From Burkholderia sp. 4M9327F10 (GTDB taxonomy: Bacteria; Pseudomonadota; Gammaproteobacteria; Burkholderiales; Burkholderiaceae): a stretch of 64,000 nucleotides of DNA. Each line of letters opens with the position of its first letter. The stretch's first letter is position 1. The notes under the pieces were generated by a model, which was not told the DNA's origin, did no database searches, and worked only from the letters and a program-made list of their open reading frames with translations. The position numbers were made by a program, and so were the translations under genes. The stretch is taken from the NCBI RefSeq assembly GCF_005503145.1, contig NZ_SCNV01000029.1:1-64000 (forward strand), written 5' to 3'. Below are positions 44,205 through 53,829 of this stretch, piece after piece.

Positions 44205-44765
44205 ATGGCACCCAAACCTAACTTCGGCGCGCGCGACTCGTACACCCGGACCGCTATCGCGTTTCACTGGCTGATCGCGCTGCTGATCGTCTGCGGCTTC
44301 GCGCTTGGCTGGGTGATGACCGACATCCCCGGCTTCACACCCACCAAACTACGCTACTTTTCCTGGCATAAATGGATCGGCGTGACGGTGTTCGGGCTCT
44401 CGGTGCTGCGCATCCTGTGGCGGGCCACCCATGGCGCACCGGCGCTGCCGCGCCGCATGGCGTCCTGGCAACGGGCCGCGGCTCACCTCACACATCTGCT
44501 GCTGTATGTGCTGATGATCGCGATTCCGCTGTCCGGTTACCTGTATAGCTCGGCCGCCAACGTGCCGGTGGTGTATCTCGGGCTGGTGCCGCTGCCGCGC
44601 CTGATCGCGCCCGATCCGGTGCTCAAGGTCCTGCTGAAGAATATTCACATCACGCTCAATTACACGCTGCTGGTCCTGTTCGTGCTGCATGTGGCGGCGG
44701 CGCTCAAGCATCAATGGCTGGACCGCGACGGGCTGCTCTCGCGCATGCTTCCTTTCCTCAAATAA
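44205..44765 (+). CDS. Cytochrome b561-family membrane protein
   Basis: The 186-residue protein has four membrane helices. Candidate heme-ligand histidines lie in IAFHWLIALLIV near residue 20, RYFSWHKWIGVTVF near 55 and the last helix (FVLHVAAALKHQ near residue 165). It precedes two YceI genes, 8 bases from the first, as in the E. coli yceJ-yceI pair. Electron donor and acceptor are unknown. Confidence 0.9.
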   Translation: MAPKPNFGARDSYTRTAIAFHWLIALLIVCGFALGWVMTDIPGFTPTKLRYFSWHKWIGVTVFGLSVLRILWRATHGAPALPRRMASWQRAAAHLTHLLLYVLMIAIPLSGYLYSSAANVPVVYLGLVPLPRLIAPDPVLKVLLKNIHITLNYTLLVLFVLHVAAALKHQWLDRDGLLSRMLPFLK

Positions 44766-44773
44766 GGACTTCC

Positions 44774-45337
44774 ATGAAAGTTTCGTTTTATCGCTACATG
44801 CTGGCGGCGTTTGCCGCCGCGTCGCTGAGCGCGGCGGGTAGTGCGCTCGCCCAGGTCGACGTGACGAAGAGCACCATTACCGCTACATCGAAGCAGATGA
44901 ACGTGCCGGTGGAGGGCAAGTTCAACAGGTTCAGCGCAGATGTGAAGTTCGACCCGGCGAAGCCCGCTGACGGCAGCGCGCAGTTCAGCGTCGACGTGGG
45001 CAGCTACGATCTGGGCGACGAGAGTTATAACGACCAGGTGCGCGGCAAGGACTGGTTCGATGCGAAGACGTTCCCGCAGGCCACCTTCGTGTCGAGCGCG
45101 ATCGCGCCGGCGGGCAGCAACCAGTTCAAGGTGACCGGCAAGCTGACCATCAAGGGCAAGTCGCAGACCGTGGTGGTGCCGGTGACCGTGACGCAGCAGG
45201 GCCCAAGCCAGGCCTTCGACGGTGCGCTGACAATCAAGCGCTCGCAGTTCGATATCGGCACGGGCGAGTGGAAGGACACCTCGGTGGTGGCCGATGACGT
45301 CGTCATCAAATTTCATATCGTCGCAGCACGTAAATAA
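44774..45337 (+). CDS. YceI-family periplasmic lipocalin-like protein 1
   Basis: The start at 44774 gives 187 residues with a clear signal peptide (cleavage near SALAQ-VDVTKST, residue 27). The rest is the all-beta YceI barrel, which binds isoprenoid or quinone-like lipids in characterised relatives. Ends with HIVAARK. It is probably co-transcribed with the cytochrome b gene. Together with the second copy it is a tandem paralogue pair. Confidence 0.88.
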   Translation: MKVSFYRYMLAAFAAASLSAAGSALAQVDVTKSTITATSKQMNVPVEGKFNRFSADVKFDPAKPADGSAQFSVDVGSYDLGDESYNDQVRGKDWFDAKTFPQATFVSSAIAPAGSNQFKVTGKLTIKGKSQTVVVPVTVTQQGPSQAFDGALTIKRSQFDIGTGEWKDTSVVADDVVIKFHIVAARK

Positions 45338-45401
45338 GAAAGACGCACTGCGGACCCGCACCGGCGCGAGGCGTGCGGTGCTTTCCTGAAAGGAGCCTGA
45401 C

Positions 45402-45980
45402 TTGAAGACAACCCTGCTGATTGCCGCTGCCGCCCTGAGCGCTGCGTTCTCATTCAACGCAGTAGCGGCCGACACCTATATGCTCGACCCGACCCACACT
45501 TATCCGAGTTTCGAGGCGGACCACCTCGGCGGCCTCTCGGTGTGGCGCGGCAAGTTCACGAAAAGCTCCGGCACGGTGACGCTCGATCGCACCGCCAAAA
45601 CCGGTACGGTCGACGTGACGGTCGACCCGGCTTCGGTCCAGACGGGCAATACCAAGCTCGACGAGCATCTGCAGTCGGACGCGTTCTTCGATGTCTCCAA
45701 ATACCCGTCGGTCACGTATAAAGGCACGGAGATCCGCTTCGACGGCGACAAGCCGGTTGAAGTGATCGGCAGCCTGACGATGCACGGCGTGACCAAGCCG
45801 CTGAACCTGACGATCGACTCGTTCAAGTGCATGCAGCATCCGATGCTCAAGCGCGAAGTGTGCGGCGTGGAGGCGAGCGCCCATTTCAACCGTGCGGATT
45901 ACGGCATGGACTTCGGCAGCAAGTACGGATTCAGCATGGACACCAAGCTGGATATCCAGGCGGAAGGCATCAAGCAGTAA
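45402..45980 (+). CDS. YceI-family periplasmic lipocalin-like protein 2
   Basis: This 192-residue paralogue uses a TTG start at 45402, supported by an AGGAG 6 bases upstream and a signal peptide that begins right there (MKTTLLIAAAALSAAFSFN, cleavage after AVAA). The ligand-barrel motifs SFEADHLGGLSVWRGKF and DAFFDVSKYPSVTYKG are typical for YceI. It is closer to E. coli YceI in length and motifs than its neighbour. Confidence 0.9.
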   Translation: MKTTLLIAAAALSAAFSFNAVAADTYMLDPTHTYPSFEADHLGGLSVWRGKFTKSSGTVTLDRTAKTGTVDVTVDPASVQTGNTKLDEHLQSDAFFDVSKYPSVTYKGTEIRFDGDKPVEVIGSLTMHGVTKPLNLTIDSFKCMQHPMLKREVCGVEASAHFNRADYGMDFGSKYGFSMDTKLDIQAEGIKQ

Positions 45981-46105
45981 GCGACCCAGCGAGCGACTCA
46001 ATAAGCAGTTCCGGCAGCGGACTGGTTGTGCGCGCATCCAGTCCGGCCGCACAAGGGCGGGGGTGATAGCCCACACGACTATTCCACGCGCAAACGGAGA
46101 TCTGC

Positions 46106-47383
46106 ATGAACGCAACGACGTCTGCAAGCCTTGCCGCGAGCCGTCCAAACTCGTGGCGAGTGGTGGTGGCCGCCTCGATCGGCAATGCGCTGGAATGGTT
46201 CGATCTGGTGGTCTACGGTTTTTTCGCGGTGCTGATTGCGAAGCTGTTTTTTCCCACCGGCAACGACACGGTGTCGTTACTGCTGACGCTTGGCACGTTC
46301 GGGGTGTCGTTCTTCATGCGGCCGCTCGGTGCGATTGTGATCGGCGCCTATGCCGACCGCGCCGGGCGCAAGGCTGCGCTCACGCTGTCGATCCTGCTGA
46401 TGATGGGCGGCACGCTGATTATCGCGATCCTGCCGACTTATCAGACTATCGGTCTCGCGGCGCCGGTGATCCTCGTCATTGCGCGCCTGATGCAGGGCTT
46501 TTCTGCAGGCGGGGAATTCGGCAGCGCGACGGCTTTTCTCGCCGAGCACGTACCGGGCCGGCGCGGCTTTTTCGCGAGCTGGCAGGTGGCAAGCCAGGGG
46601 CTGACCACGCTGCTGGCAGCGGGGTTCGGGGTTTTGCTGACCGGCAATCTTTCGGGCGAGCAGATGGCGGCATGGGGGTGGCGTGTGCCGTTCTTCTTCG
46701 GCCTGCTGATCGGCCCGGTGGCGTGGTATATCCGCACCCGGCTCGACGAGACGCCGGAGTTCCTTGCGGCCGAGACCACCACGACGCCGCTGCGCGACAC
46801 CTTCACCGGCCAGAAGCTGCGCCTGCTGATCGCGGTCGGGGTGGTGGTGCTGGGCACCGTGGCGACTTATCTCGTGCTCTTCATGCCGACCTACGGTGTC
46901 AAGCAACTGGGCCTCGCCCCGTGGGTTGCTTTTGCTGCGATCGCTTTGACCGGCGTGATCCAGATGCTGCTTTCGCCGCTGGTCGGCCATCTGTCAGACC
47001 GGCATGGCCGCACTCGCATCATGCTGGTGTCGGCGCTGCTGCTGCTCGTGCTGATCTATCCGGCCTTCGTCTACCTCGTCGCGCATCCGAGTTTCGGCAC
47101 GCTGATCGCCGTGCAGATCGTGCTCGGTTTTCTGATGACGGGCTATTTCGCTGCGTTGCCGGGCTTGCTGTCGGAGATATTCCCGGTCCAGACGCGCACC
47201 ACGGGCATGTCCCTCGCCTATAACATCGCGGTGACGATTTTCGGCGGCTTCGGTCCGTTCATCATTACGTGGTTGATCGGTGCTACGGCATCCAAGGTGG
47301 CGCCGAGTTTTTACCTGATGTTCGCTGCGGTGATCAGCCTGATTGCGCTGCTTGCAGCGCGTCACAAGCTGGGGTTTCGCTGA
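46106..47383 (+). CDS. MFS transporter, metabolite:H+ symporter (MHS) type
   Basis: The 425-residue protein has twelve predicted membrane helices. The opening segment SIGNALEWFDLVVYGFFAVL and the loop GAYADRAGRKAAL between helices 2 and 3 are typical of the MHS group (ProP, citrate and ketoglutarate symporters). GFSAGGEFGSATAFLAE is another family block. The substrate cannot be assigned. It is convergent with secF and separated from it by a terminator. Confidence 0.88.
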   Translation: MNATTSASLAASRPNSWRVVVAASIGNALEWFDLVVYGFFAVLIAKLFFPTGNDTVSLLLTLGTFGVSFFMRPLGAIVIGAYADRAGRKAALTLSILLMMGGTLIIAILPTYQTIGLAAPVILVIARLMQGFSAGGEFGSATAFLAEHVPGRRGFFASWQVASQGLTTLLAAGFGVLLTGNLSGEQMAAWGWRVPFFFGLLIGPVAWYIRTRLDETPEFLAAETTTTPLRDTFTGQKLRLLIAVGVVVLGTVATYLVLFMPTYGVKQLGLAPWVAFAAIALTGVIQMLLSPLVGHLSDRHGRTRIMLVSALLLLVLIYPAFVYLVAHPSFGTLIAVQIVLGFLMTGYFAALPGLLSEIFPVQTRTTGMSLAYNIAVTIFGGFGPFIITWLIGATASKVAPSFYLMFAAVISLIALLAARHKLGFR

Positions 47384-47427
47384 GCGGAGTGCGCGAGGAC
47401 AGAGAGCGCGTAGCGCGGCGGTAAAGA

Positions 47428-47457
47428 AAAAGGCCGGTTCGACTGAACCGGCCTTTT
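47428..47457. terminator. Terminator between the MFS gene and secF
   Basis: The 13-bp perfect stem (47428-47440 with 47445-47457) with a 4-nt loop is flanked by A and T runs, so it can serve both convergent genes. Confidence 0.9.
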
Positions 47458-47501
47458 CGTTGAGACTGCTTTTGGCTGTCTGTTTTTTGTTGCCTCTAGC
47501 C

Positions 47502-48452
47502 TCAGACCTGCGCGCCCGCGTTCGGGTCGTTCGGATCGTGGCGTTCCTTCTTGTCCTTGATCAGGTCTTCGCGCTTCACACCCAGCCACATCGCCAGTGC
47601 CGCCGCAACGAACACCGACGAATAGATACCGAACAGAATACCGACCGTCAGCGCGAGAGCGAAGTAATGCAGGGTGGGGCCGCCGAACAGGAACATCGAC
47701 AGCACCATCATCTGCGTACAGCCGTGGGTGATGATGGTCCGCGACATCGTGCTGGTAATGGCGTGGTTGATGACTTCGATGACCGTCATCTTGCGTTCGC
47801 GGCGGAAGGTTTCGCGAATCCGGTCGAAAATAACCACGGACTCGTTCACCGAGTAGCCGAGCACCGCCAGCACGGCAGCCAGCACCGACAGCGAGAACTC
47901 CCACTGGAAGAAGGCGAAGAAGCCAAGAATGATCACCACGTCGTGCAGGTTGGCGATCACGCCGGCCACGGCGTACTTCCATTCGAAGCGGAACGACAGG
48001 TAGATCACGATGCCGGCCACCACGCAGGCGAGCGCGAGCAGGCCGTTGGTGACGAGTTCCTTGCCGACCTGCGGGCCGACGAACTCGACGCGCTGCAACT
48101 GCACCTGGGCATCTTCACCCTTCAAGGCGCCCATCACCTGATCGCTCTGCTGAGCCGAGGTCAAGCCGGCCTTGACGGGCAGACGGATCAGCACGTCACG
48201 CGAGGTGCCGAAGTTCTGCACCTGGGCGTCCGGATAGCCGAGCTTGGCGAGCGTGCCACGCACCGGCTCGAGCGGCACGGTGGCCGGGTACTGGACTTCG
48301 ATGACCGTCCCGCCGGTGAACTCCACCGACAGATGCAGCCCGCGATGCAGCAGGAAAAACACGGCAGCGATAAACGTCAGCAGCGAGATCGCGTTGAACA
48401 CCAACGCGCGCTGCATGAGCGGCAAATCTTTGCGAATGCGGAAAAATTCCAT
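47502..48452 (-). CDS. secF: Protein-export membrane protein SecF
   Basis: SecF forms a complex with SecD and YajC that pulls exported proteins out on the periplasmic side using the proton gradient. The 316-residue protein has six membrane helices, the first around residues 22-40, and the P1-head pattern FTGGTVIEVQYPA. In the fourth-helix region GYSVNESVVIFDRIRETFR is the conserved SecF motif. It is the last gene of queA-tgt-yajC-secD-secF. Confidence 0.96.
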   Translation of the reverse strand: MEFFRIRKDLPLMQRALVFNAISLLTFIAAVFFLLHRGLHLSVEFTGGTVIEVQYPATVPLEPVRGTLAKLGYPDAQVQNFGTSRDVLIRLPVKAGLTSAQQSDQVMGALKGEDAQVQLQRVEFVGPQVGKELVTNGLLALACVVAGIVIYLSFRFEWKYAVAGVIANLHDVVIILGFFAFFQWEFSLSVLAAVLAVLGYSVNESVVIFDRIRETFRRERKMTVIEVINHAITSTMSRTIITHGCTQMMVLSMFLFGGPTLHYFALALTVGILFGIYSSVFVAAALAMWLGVKREDLIKDKKERHDPNDPNAGAQV

Positions 48453-48470
48453 GGTCTTGTTCTCCGGGAC

Positions 48471-50510
48471 TCAGCGGGATGAACCCGGTTTTTGCGGCGT
48501 GTTGCCGGGGCTGTTGCGACGGCGCACCGTCGGCTTGCCGGGGCGGGTCTGGGCCGTGGCTTTCGGCTTGGCCGAGGCGGCACTGACCGCACGTGCCGTG
48601 TCGGTTGCGGCGTCGTCGTTGCCGAGATACGCAGCAGCGCCGGCACCTTCGAGTGTTGCCGGTTTCCAGACCTGGCCGATTGCCAGCGACTTCAGCTTCT
48701 TCTTGCCGCCGTACCAGAGGTTCACGAGACCGCGCGAGAAGAACACCGCGGAGAACATCGAGGTCAGAATGCCGAGACAGTGCACCATCGCGAAGCCGCG
48801 GACCGGGCCCGAGCCGAACGCAAGCAGCGCGAGGCCCGCAATCAGGGTGGTCACGTTCGAGTCGAGAATCGTCGCCCAGGCATGGGCGTAGCCGTTCTGG
48901 ATGGCCAGTTGGGCCGGCGCGCCGTTGCGCAGTTCTTCACGCACCCGTTCGTTGATCAGCACGTTCGCGTCAATGGCCATACCGAGCGCCAGCGCGATAG
49001 CGGCGATACCCGGCAAGGTCAGCGTGGCCTGCAGCATGGAGAGCACGGCTACCAGCAGCAACAGGTTGACCGACAGGCCGATCATCGAGATCACGCCGAA
49101 CAGCAGGTAGTACGCGATCATGAAGACGGCGATGGCGGCAAAGCCCCAGACCACCGAGTGGAAGCCCTTCTTGATGTTATCGGCGCCGAGGCTCGGGCCG
49201 ATCGTGCGTTCTTCGATGATGTCCATTGGCGCGGCGAGCGAACCGGCGCGCAGCAGCAGCGCGAGGTCGGCGGCGGCTTGCGGGGTCGGCTGGCCGGTGA
49301 TCTGGAAGCGGTCGCCCAGTTCCGACTGGATCGTCGCAACCGTCAGCACCTGGCCCTTGCCCTTCTCGAACAGCACCATGGCCATTGGCTTGCCGATGTT
49401 GTCGCGCGACACCGCAGCCACGGCGCGGCCACCGGCCGAGTCGAGGCGGATGTTGACCGACGGACGCTGGTGCTCGTCAAAACCGGCCGATGCGTCGATG
49501 ATGCGGTCGCCGGTAAAGATCACCTGCTTTCTCAACAGCACCGGCGTCTGATTGCCTTCGGTGAACAGTTCGTCGCCCGGCGGCACCGGGTCTGTAGGCT
49601 GTGGGTGGGTGTTGACCGGATCGGCGAGGCGCGCTTCGAGCGTTGCCGTGCGGCCGATAATGTCCTTTGCCTTCGCCGTGTCCTGCACGCCCGGCAGTTC
49701 GACCACGATACGGTCGGAGCCTTGCTGCTGGATCACCGGCTCGGCCACGCCAAGTTCGTTGACCCGGTTATGCAGCGTGGTGATGTTCTGCTTGAGCGCG
49801 GCGTCTTCGACGGTCTTCTGCACCGCCGGCGTGAACGTGCCGACCAGTTGATAGCTGCCGTCAGGCGCCGTCTGGGTGGCCCACTGGAGTTCGCTGACGC
49901 TGCGCGACAGTTGCTTGGAGGCAGCGTCTGCGGTGTCCTTGTCGGCGAAATTGATCACCACCGTCTGGTTGACGCGGTTCACGCCACCGTCGCGGATGTT
50001 GTTGTCGCGCAGCAGCGTGCGCGCGTCCGAGGCGTCCGAATCGAGCTTCTTGTTCAGCGCGCCCGCCATGTCCACCTGCAGCAGGAAGTGCACGCCGCCG
50101 CGCAGGTCGAGGCCGAGGTACATCGGCAGCGCGTGCAGGGCTGTGAGCCAGCGCGGCGAGGCGCTTTGCAGGTTCAGTGCGACGACGAAGTTCGGATCGG
50201 TCGGGTCGCTGTTCAGCGTCTTCGACAGCAGATCCTTCACGCGCAACTGCGTGTCGGTATCCGACAGACGCACGCGGATGTTCGCGTTGCTCGACGAGTT
50301 GTCGTACGTCACGTCGGAAGCAGTGATCTGATTGGCAGCCAGTGCGGCTTCGATCTGCGACAGCGTTGTCGAATCGAGCTTGACCGTTGCCTTGCCGCTC
50401 AACACCTGCACCGCCGGCGCTTCGCCGAAGAAATTGGGCAGCGTGTAGATGAGGCCGATGGCAAGCGCCACGACCATCACGACATATTTCCAGAGGGGGT
50501 AACGATTCAT
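48471..50510 (-). CDS. secD: Protein-export membrane protein SecD
   Basis: Starting at 50510 the protein has 679 residues, beginning MNRYPLWKYVVMVVALAIGL (first helix). The large periplasmic P1 domain includes LDLRGGVHFLLQVDM and later ELPGVQDTAKAKDIIGRTATL. The remaining five helices are at the C-terminus, with LALGMAIDANVLINERVREEL as the SecD proton-path motif. The tail is unusually rich in Ala/Thr/Lys/Arg after the last helix. secF follows by 18 bases. Confidence 0.96.
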   Translation of the reverse strand: MNRYPLWKYVVMVVALAIGLIYTLPNFFGEAPAVQVLSGKATVKLDSTTLSQIEAALAANQITASDVTYDNSSSNANIRVRLSDTDTQLRVKDLLSKTLNSDPTDPNFVVALNLQSASPRWLTALHALPMYLGLDLRGGVHFLLQVDMAGALNKKLDSDASDARTLLRDNNIRDGGVNRVNQTVVINFADKDTADAASKQLSRSVSELQWATQTAPDGSYQLVGTFTPAVQKTVEDAALKQNITTLHNRVNELGVAEPVIQQQGSDRIVVELPGVQDTAKAKDIIGRTATLEARLADPVNTHPQPTDPVPPGDELFTEGNQTPVLLRKQVIFTGDRIIDASAGFDEHQRPSVNIRLDSAGGRAVAAVSRDNIGKPMAMVLFEKGKGQVLTVATIQSELGDRFQITGQPTPQAAADLALLLRAGSLAAPMDIIEERTIGPSLGADNIKKGFHSVVWGFAAIAVFMIAYYLLFGVISMIGLSVNLLLLVAVLSMLQATLTLPGIAAIALALGMAIDANVLINERVREELRNGAPAQLAIQNGYAHAWATILDSNVTTLIAGLALLAFGSGPVRGFAMVHCLGILTSMFSAVFFSRGLVNLWYGGKKKLKSLAIGQVWKPATLEGAGAAAYLGNDDAATDTARAVSAASAKPKATAQTRPGKPTVRRRNSPGNTPQKPGSSR

Positions 50511-50649
50511 GGAGTGGTCCAACGGGAAGGTTGGCTTGGAAGCGATGCGTCCGGCGATGAGCGCGGCCGCATACCTGTTTGCATGAAGGGCATGGCAGGC
50601 ATGCTGGCTTGAGTTCCGCGAGGCCGCGCCGGACGCGAGAGAGCAGGCC

Positions 50650-50973
50650 TTACAGCGACTTGATCGTGCCCTTCGGGAGAATCGTCGTGACCGATGCCTT
50701 TTGCACGGTGATTTCCGTGCCTTCAGCAATTTCGACGCCGACATACGCGTCGCTAACCTTGGTCACCTTGCCGACGATGCCGCCGTTCGTCACCACTTCA
50801 TCGCCCTTGGCCATCGCAGCGAGCATGTTGCGATGTTCCTTCTGGCGCTTCATTTGCGGACGAATCATGATGAAGTACAGCACGCCAAACATCAGGATCA
50901 GCGGCAGGAAACTCATCAGGCTCGATTCTGCACCGCCTGAGCCTTGAGCGAAGGCGCTTGAAATGAACGACAC
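50650..50973 (-). CDS. yajC: Preprotein translocase subunit YajC
   Basis: The 107-residue single-span protein has its helix around residues 18-38 (LPLILMFGVLYFIMI) followed by RPQMKRQKEHRNML and a beta domain with NGGIVGKVTKVSD. It is the family's typical partner of SecDF. Genes upstream and downstream agree with the usual tgt-yajC-secD order. In the 252-base gap to tgt (50974-51225) there is a 10-bp hairpin at 51127-51153. Confidence 0.96.
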   Translation of the reverse strand: MSFISSAFAQGSGGAESSLMSFLPLILMFGVLYFIMIRPQMKRQKEHRNMLAAMAKGDEVVTNGGIVGKVTKVSDAYVGVEIAEGTEITVQKASVTTILPKGTIKSL

Positions 50974-51126
50974 GTTGGTCTCTCCGTTATAACGATCAAA
51001 AAAATCAGCCGATTATTCTACCACCGGCATTTGGTACGAAGGCGCGGCAAATGGGCTTTCCGATCAAGCTGTTAAAGCCCCTTCCGGCTATCGCGAAATA
51101 AAATTGTAATGTTTTGGTTGCAGGCT

Positions 51127-51153
51127 TGGCGGATTCGTCGGAAGAATCCGCCA
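51127..51153. promoter_or_regulatory. Hairpin between tgt and yajC
   Basis: A perfect 10-bp stem (51127-51136 with 51144-51153) has a 7-nt loop and no T run on either side. It may act as an RNA processing or attenuation site in the operon, or be a spacer. Nothing more is visible in this 252-base gap. Confidence 0.4.
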
Positions 51154-51225
51154 GCGGGCGCTATTGTGGGCCTTCAGCGGGGCATTTAAATGCTCTTTTT
51201 GTGATGGTTTTCTCGTAGGCGCGCT

Positions 51226-52461
51226 CTAGACGGCCTGCTCGACACCCCGTGCCCGGTTTTCGTGGAAGCGCTTGCGGAACGCCTCGAACGACTGCGTCTC
51301 GATGGATGCGCGGATTTCGCCCATCAGTTCGAGGTAGTAGTGCAGATTGTGGATCGTATTGAGTTGCGCGCCAAGAATTTCGCCGACCCGATGCAGATGA
51401 TGCAGGTAACCGCGGGTGAAATTCCGGCAGGTGTAGCAGCCGCAGCTTTCGTCGAGCGGGCGCAGCGAGTTCTTGTGGGTCGCGTTGCGGATCTTGATGT
51501 CGCCAAAACGGGTGAAAAGCCAGCCGTTGCGGGCGTTGCGGGTCGGCATCACGCAGTCGAACATGTCGACGCCCGCCGCCACGCCGGCCACCAGGTCTTC
51601 CGGCGTGCCCACGCCCATCAGGTAGTGCGGCTTGTGAGCCGGCAGCTTCGGGCCGATATGGTTGAGCACGCGCATCATGTCTTCCTTCGGCTCGCCGACC
51701 GACAGGCCGCCGATGGCCAGGCCGTGGAAGTCCATCTCCGCCAGACCCGCCAGCGATTCGTCGCGCAGGTCCTCGAACATGCCGCCCTGGACGATTCCGA
51801 ACAGCGCGTTTGGGTTGCCGAGGCCGTTGAATTCGTCGATGGACCGCTGGGCCCAGCGCATCGACATGCGCATCGAGTCGGCGGCGTCCTTGTGCGACGT
51901 GGGCACGTTGTTGGTGGCGTACGGCGTGCACTCGTCGAACTGCATGACGATGTCCGAGTTCAGCACCTTCTGGATCTGCATCGACACTTCCGGCGACAGG
52001 AACAGCTTGTCGCCGTTGATCGGCGAGGCGAACGTGACGCCATCTTCGGTAATCTTGCGCAGATCGCCTAGCGAAAATACCTGAAAGCCGCCGGAGTCGG
52101 TCAAGATGGGCTTATTCCAGCCCATGAAGCGGTGCAGGCCGCCGTGCGCGCCGATTGTTTCGAGTCCTGGGCGCAGCCACAGGTGAAAGGTGTTGCCGAG
52201 GATGATCTGCGCGTGCATCTCTTCAAGCTCGCGCGGCTGCACCGCCTTCACGGTGCCGTAGGTGCCGACCGGCATGAAGATCGGCGTTTCGACTACGCCG
52301 TGATTCAGCGTCAGGCGGCCGCGACGGGCCTGGCCGTCGGTGGCGAGCAGTTCGAACTTGAGGCCGTTGGCAGGGCGTTCGGCGCTGTTGTCGTTGTGAT
52401 TGGCGCAAACGGGGCAATCGGCGCCCGGCGTGCCCGTGCCGTGGTGATGACCTTCGGTCAT
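51226..52461 (-). CDS. tgt: tRNA-guanine transglycosylase
   Basis: Tgt swaps the guanine at the wobble position of four tRNAs for the queuosine precursor preQ1. The start at 52461 gives 411 residues. The catalytic aspartates lie in ILTDSGGFQVFSLGDLRK near residue 125 and MFDCVMPTRNARNG near 305. The zinc site is CGCYTCRNF with a histidine in GYLHHLHR. A 35-residue extension before LKFELLATDG contains an extra CPVC pair. It is downstream of queA and upstream of yajC. Confidence 0.95.
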   Translation of the reverse strand: MTEGHHHGTGTPGADCPVCANHNDNSAERPANGLKFELLATDGQARRGRLTLNHGVVETPIFMPVGTYGTVKAVQPRELEEMHAQIILGNTFHLWLRPGLETIGAHGGLHRFMGWNKPILTDSGGFQVFSLGDLRKITEDGVTFASPINGDKLFLSPEVSMQIQKVLNSDIVMQFDECTPYATNNVPTSHKDAADSMRMSMRWAQRSIDEFNGLGNPNALFGIVQGGMFEDLRDESLAGLAEMDFHGLAIGGLSVGEPKEDMMRVLNHIGPKLPAHKPHYLMGVGTPEDLVAGVAAGVDMFDCVMPTRNARNGWLFTRFGDIKIRNATHKNSLRPLDESCGCYTCRNFTRGYLHHLHRVGEILGAQLNTIHNLHYYLELMGEIRASIETQSFEAFRKRFHENRARGVEQAV

Positions 52462-52623
52462 GAGGGGACTCCTGTGCAACCGGAAAACAGTCCGGCGCAA
52501 ATGAATGCCGCCGGGCGTGCCACGGCGGCTGGGTAAAGAAAAACGAGGTGCGGCAGACTACCGTGAGCCGCGCCAGCATGCAACGCTGCCACAGCATATG
52601 ACTGCCATGCGCAGCACTGGCCC

Positions 52624-53673
52624 TTAGCCGTCGTTGCGCGTGAGCAGCATTGCGTCACCGTAGCTGAAGAAGCGATAGCGCTCCTCGATTGCATGCCGGT
52701 AAGCCGCGCGGATCGTCTCGATGCCCGCGAACGCCGACACCAGCATCAGCAGCGTCGACTTCGGCAAATGGAAATTCGTCACCAGCCGGTCCACCACCCG
52801 GAATCTGTAGCCCGGCGTGATGAAGATATCGGTTTCGGCGGCGGTCGCGGCAAGTGGCCGGCCGGCGGCTTCCGCGTCACGCGCGGCGGCTTCGAGCGCG
52901 CGCATCGAGGTCGTGCCGACTGCGATCACGCGGTTGCCGCGCGCCTTCGTCTCGGCGATCCGGTCCACCAGATTTTGCGGCAACTGGTACCACTCGCTGT
53001 GCATCTTGTGCTCGGAGAGGTTTTCCACCCGCACCGGCTGGAACGTGCCGGCGCCGACGTGCAGCGTGAGCGTCGCACGCTCCACGCCTTGTTCGGTCAG
53101 GCGCGCCAGCAACGCGTCGTCGAAATGCAGGCCCGCGGTCGGTGCGGCCACTGCGCCCGGATTTTGCGCGAACACGGTCTGATAGCGGGTCTCGTCGGTC
53201 GCGTCGGGGTCGTGCTCGATGTAGGGCGGCAGCGGCAGGCGGCCAAATTGCTCGATCAGCGTCAGGCAGTCGTCGGGGAAGTGCAGCGTATAGAACGGCT
53301 CGACGCGCTCACCGACCGTTACGTCGAAGGCATCCGCCAGACGCAGCGTCGTGCCGGGCGCGGGGCTCTTGCTGGCGCGAATCTGCGCGAGCGCCGTGCG
53401 CGCGCCCGTCAGGCGTTCCACCAGCACTTCGATCTTGCCGCCACTGGCCTTTTGACCGAGGAAGCGCGCCTTCAGGACTTTGGTATCGTTGAACACCAGC
53501 AGATCGCCGGGAGCGATGCACTCGGGCAGCTCCGCAAAGCGGCGGTCGGTGAGACGCGTGGGCGTGGCGAGGCCGTCGACTTCCAGCAGACGGCTGGCGC
53601 TGCGCTCTGGCAACGCGGTTTGCGCGATCAACTCGGGCGGCAGATCGAAATCGAAATCGGAAAGCGTGAACAT
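52624..53673 (-). CDS. queA: S-adenosylmethionine:tRNA ribosyltransferase-isomerase
   Basis: QueA transfers and isomerises the ribosyl part of SAM onto preQ1-tRNA, making epoxyqueuosine. The 349-residue protein has FDFDLPPELIAQTALPERSA at the start, LLVFNDTKVLKAR and the conserved AAPTAGLHFDDALLARL near residue 175. It heads the queuosine-secretion operon; the divergent recG lies about 155 bases away. Confidence 0.95.
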   Translation of the reverse strand: MFTLSDFDFDLPPELIAQTALPERSASRLLEVDGLATPTRLTDRRFAELPECIAPGDLLVFNDTKVLKARFLGQKASGGKIEVLVERLTGARTALAQIRASKSPAPGTTLRLADAFDVTVGERVEPFYTLHFPDDCLTLIEQFGRLPLPPYIEHDPDATDETRYQTVFAQNPGAVAAPTAGLHFDDALLARLTEQGVERATLTLHVGAGTFQPVRVENLSEHKMHSEWYQLPQNLVDRIAETKARGNRVIAVGTTSMRALEAAARDAEAAGRPLAATAAETDIFITPGYRFRVVDRLVTNFHLPKSTLLMLVSAFAGIETIRAAYRHAIEERYRFFSYGDAMLLTRNDG

Positions 53674-53829
53674 GCGGACTGACTGGATACTGGACGTGAA
53701 ACGAAACTGAATTGGCCCGAAGCCGGGCGGATTTGCACCGAAGCCTCACGGCGTGCGGCTATGATTGCGGGACGCCGCTGCGGCGCCGCGAAACCCCTGA
53801 AAGCCGATATTGTACTTGCGAAGCAACCC

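Noticed and set aside
43976..44221. An 81-codon plus-strand ORF in the pqiA-cytochrome b gap
   Set aside because: No ribosome site or recognisable motif; it overlaps the start of the cytochrome b gene out of frame.
48492..50612. A 706-codon plus-strand frame
   Set aside because: Antisense to secD; composition and lack of motifs mark it as a shadow.
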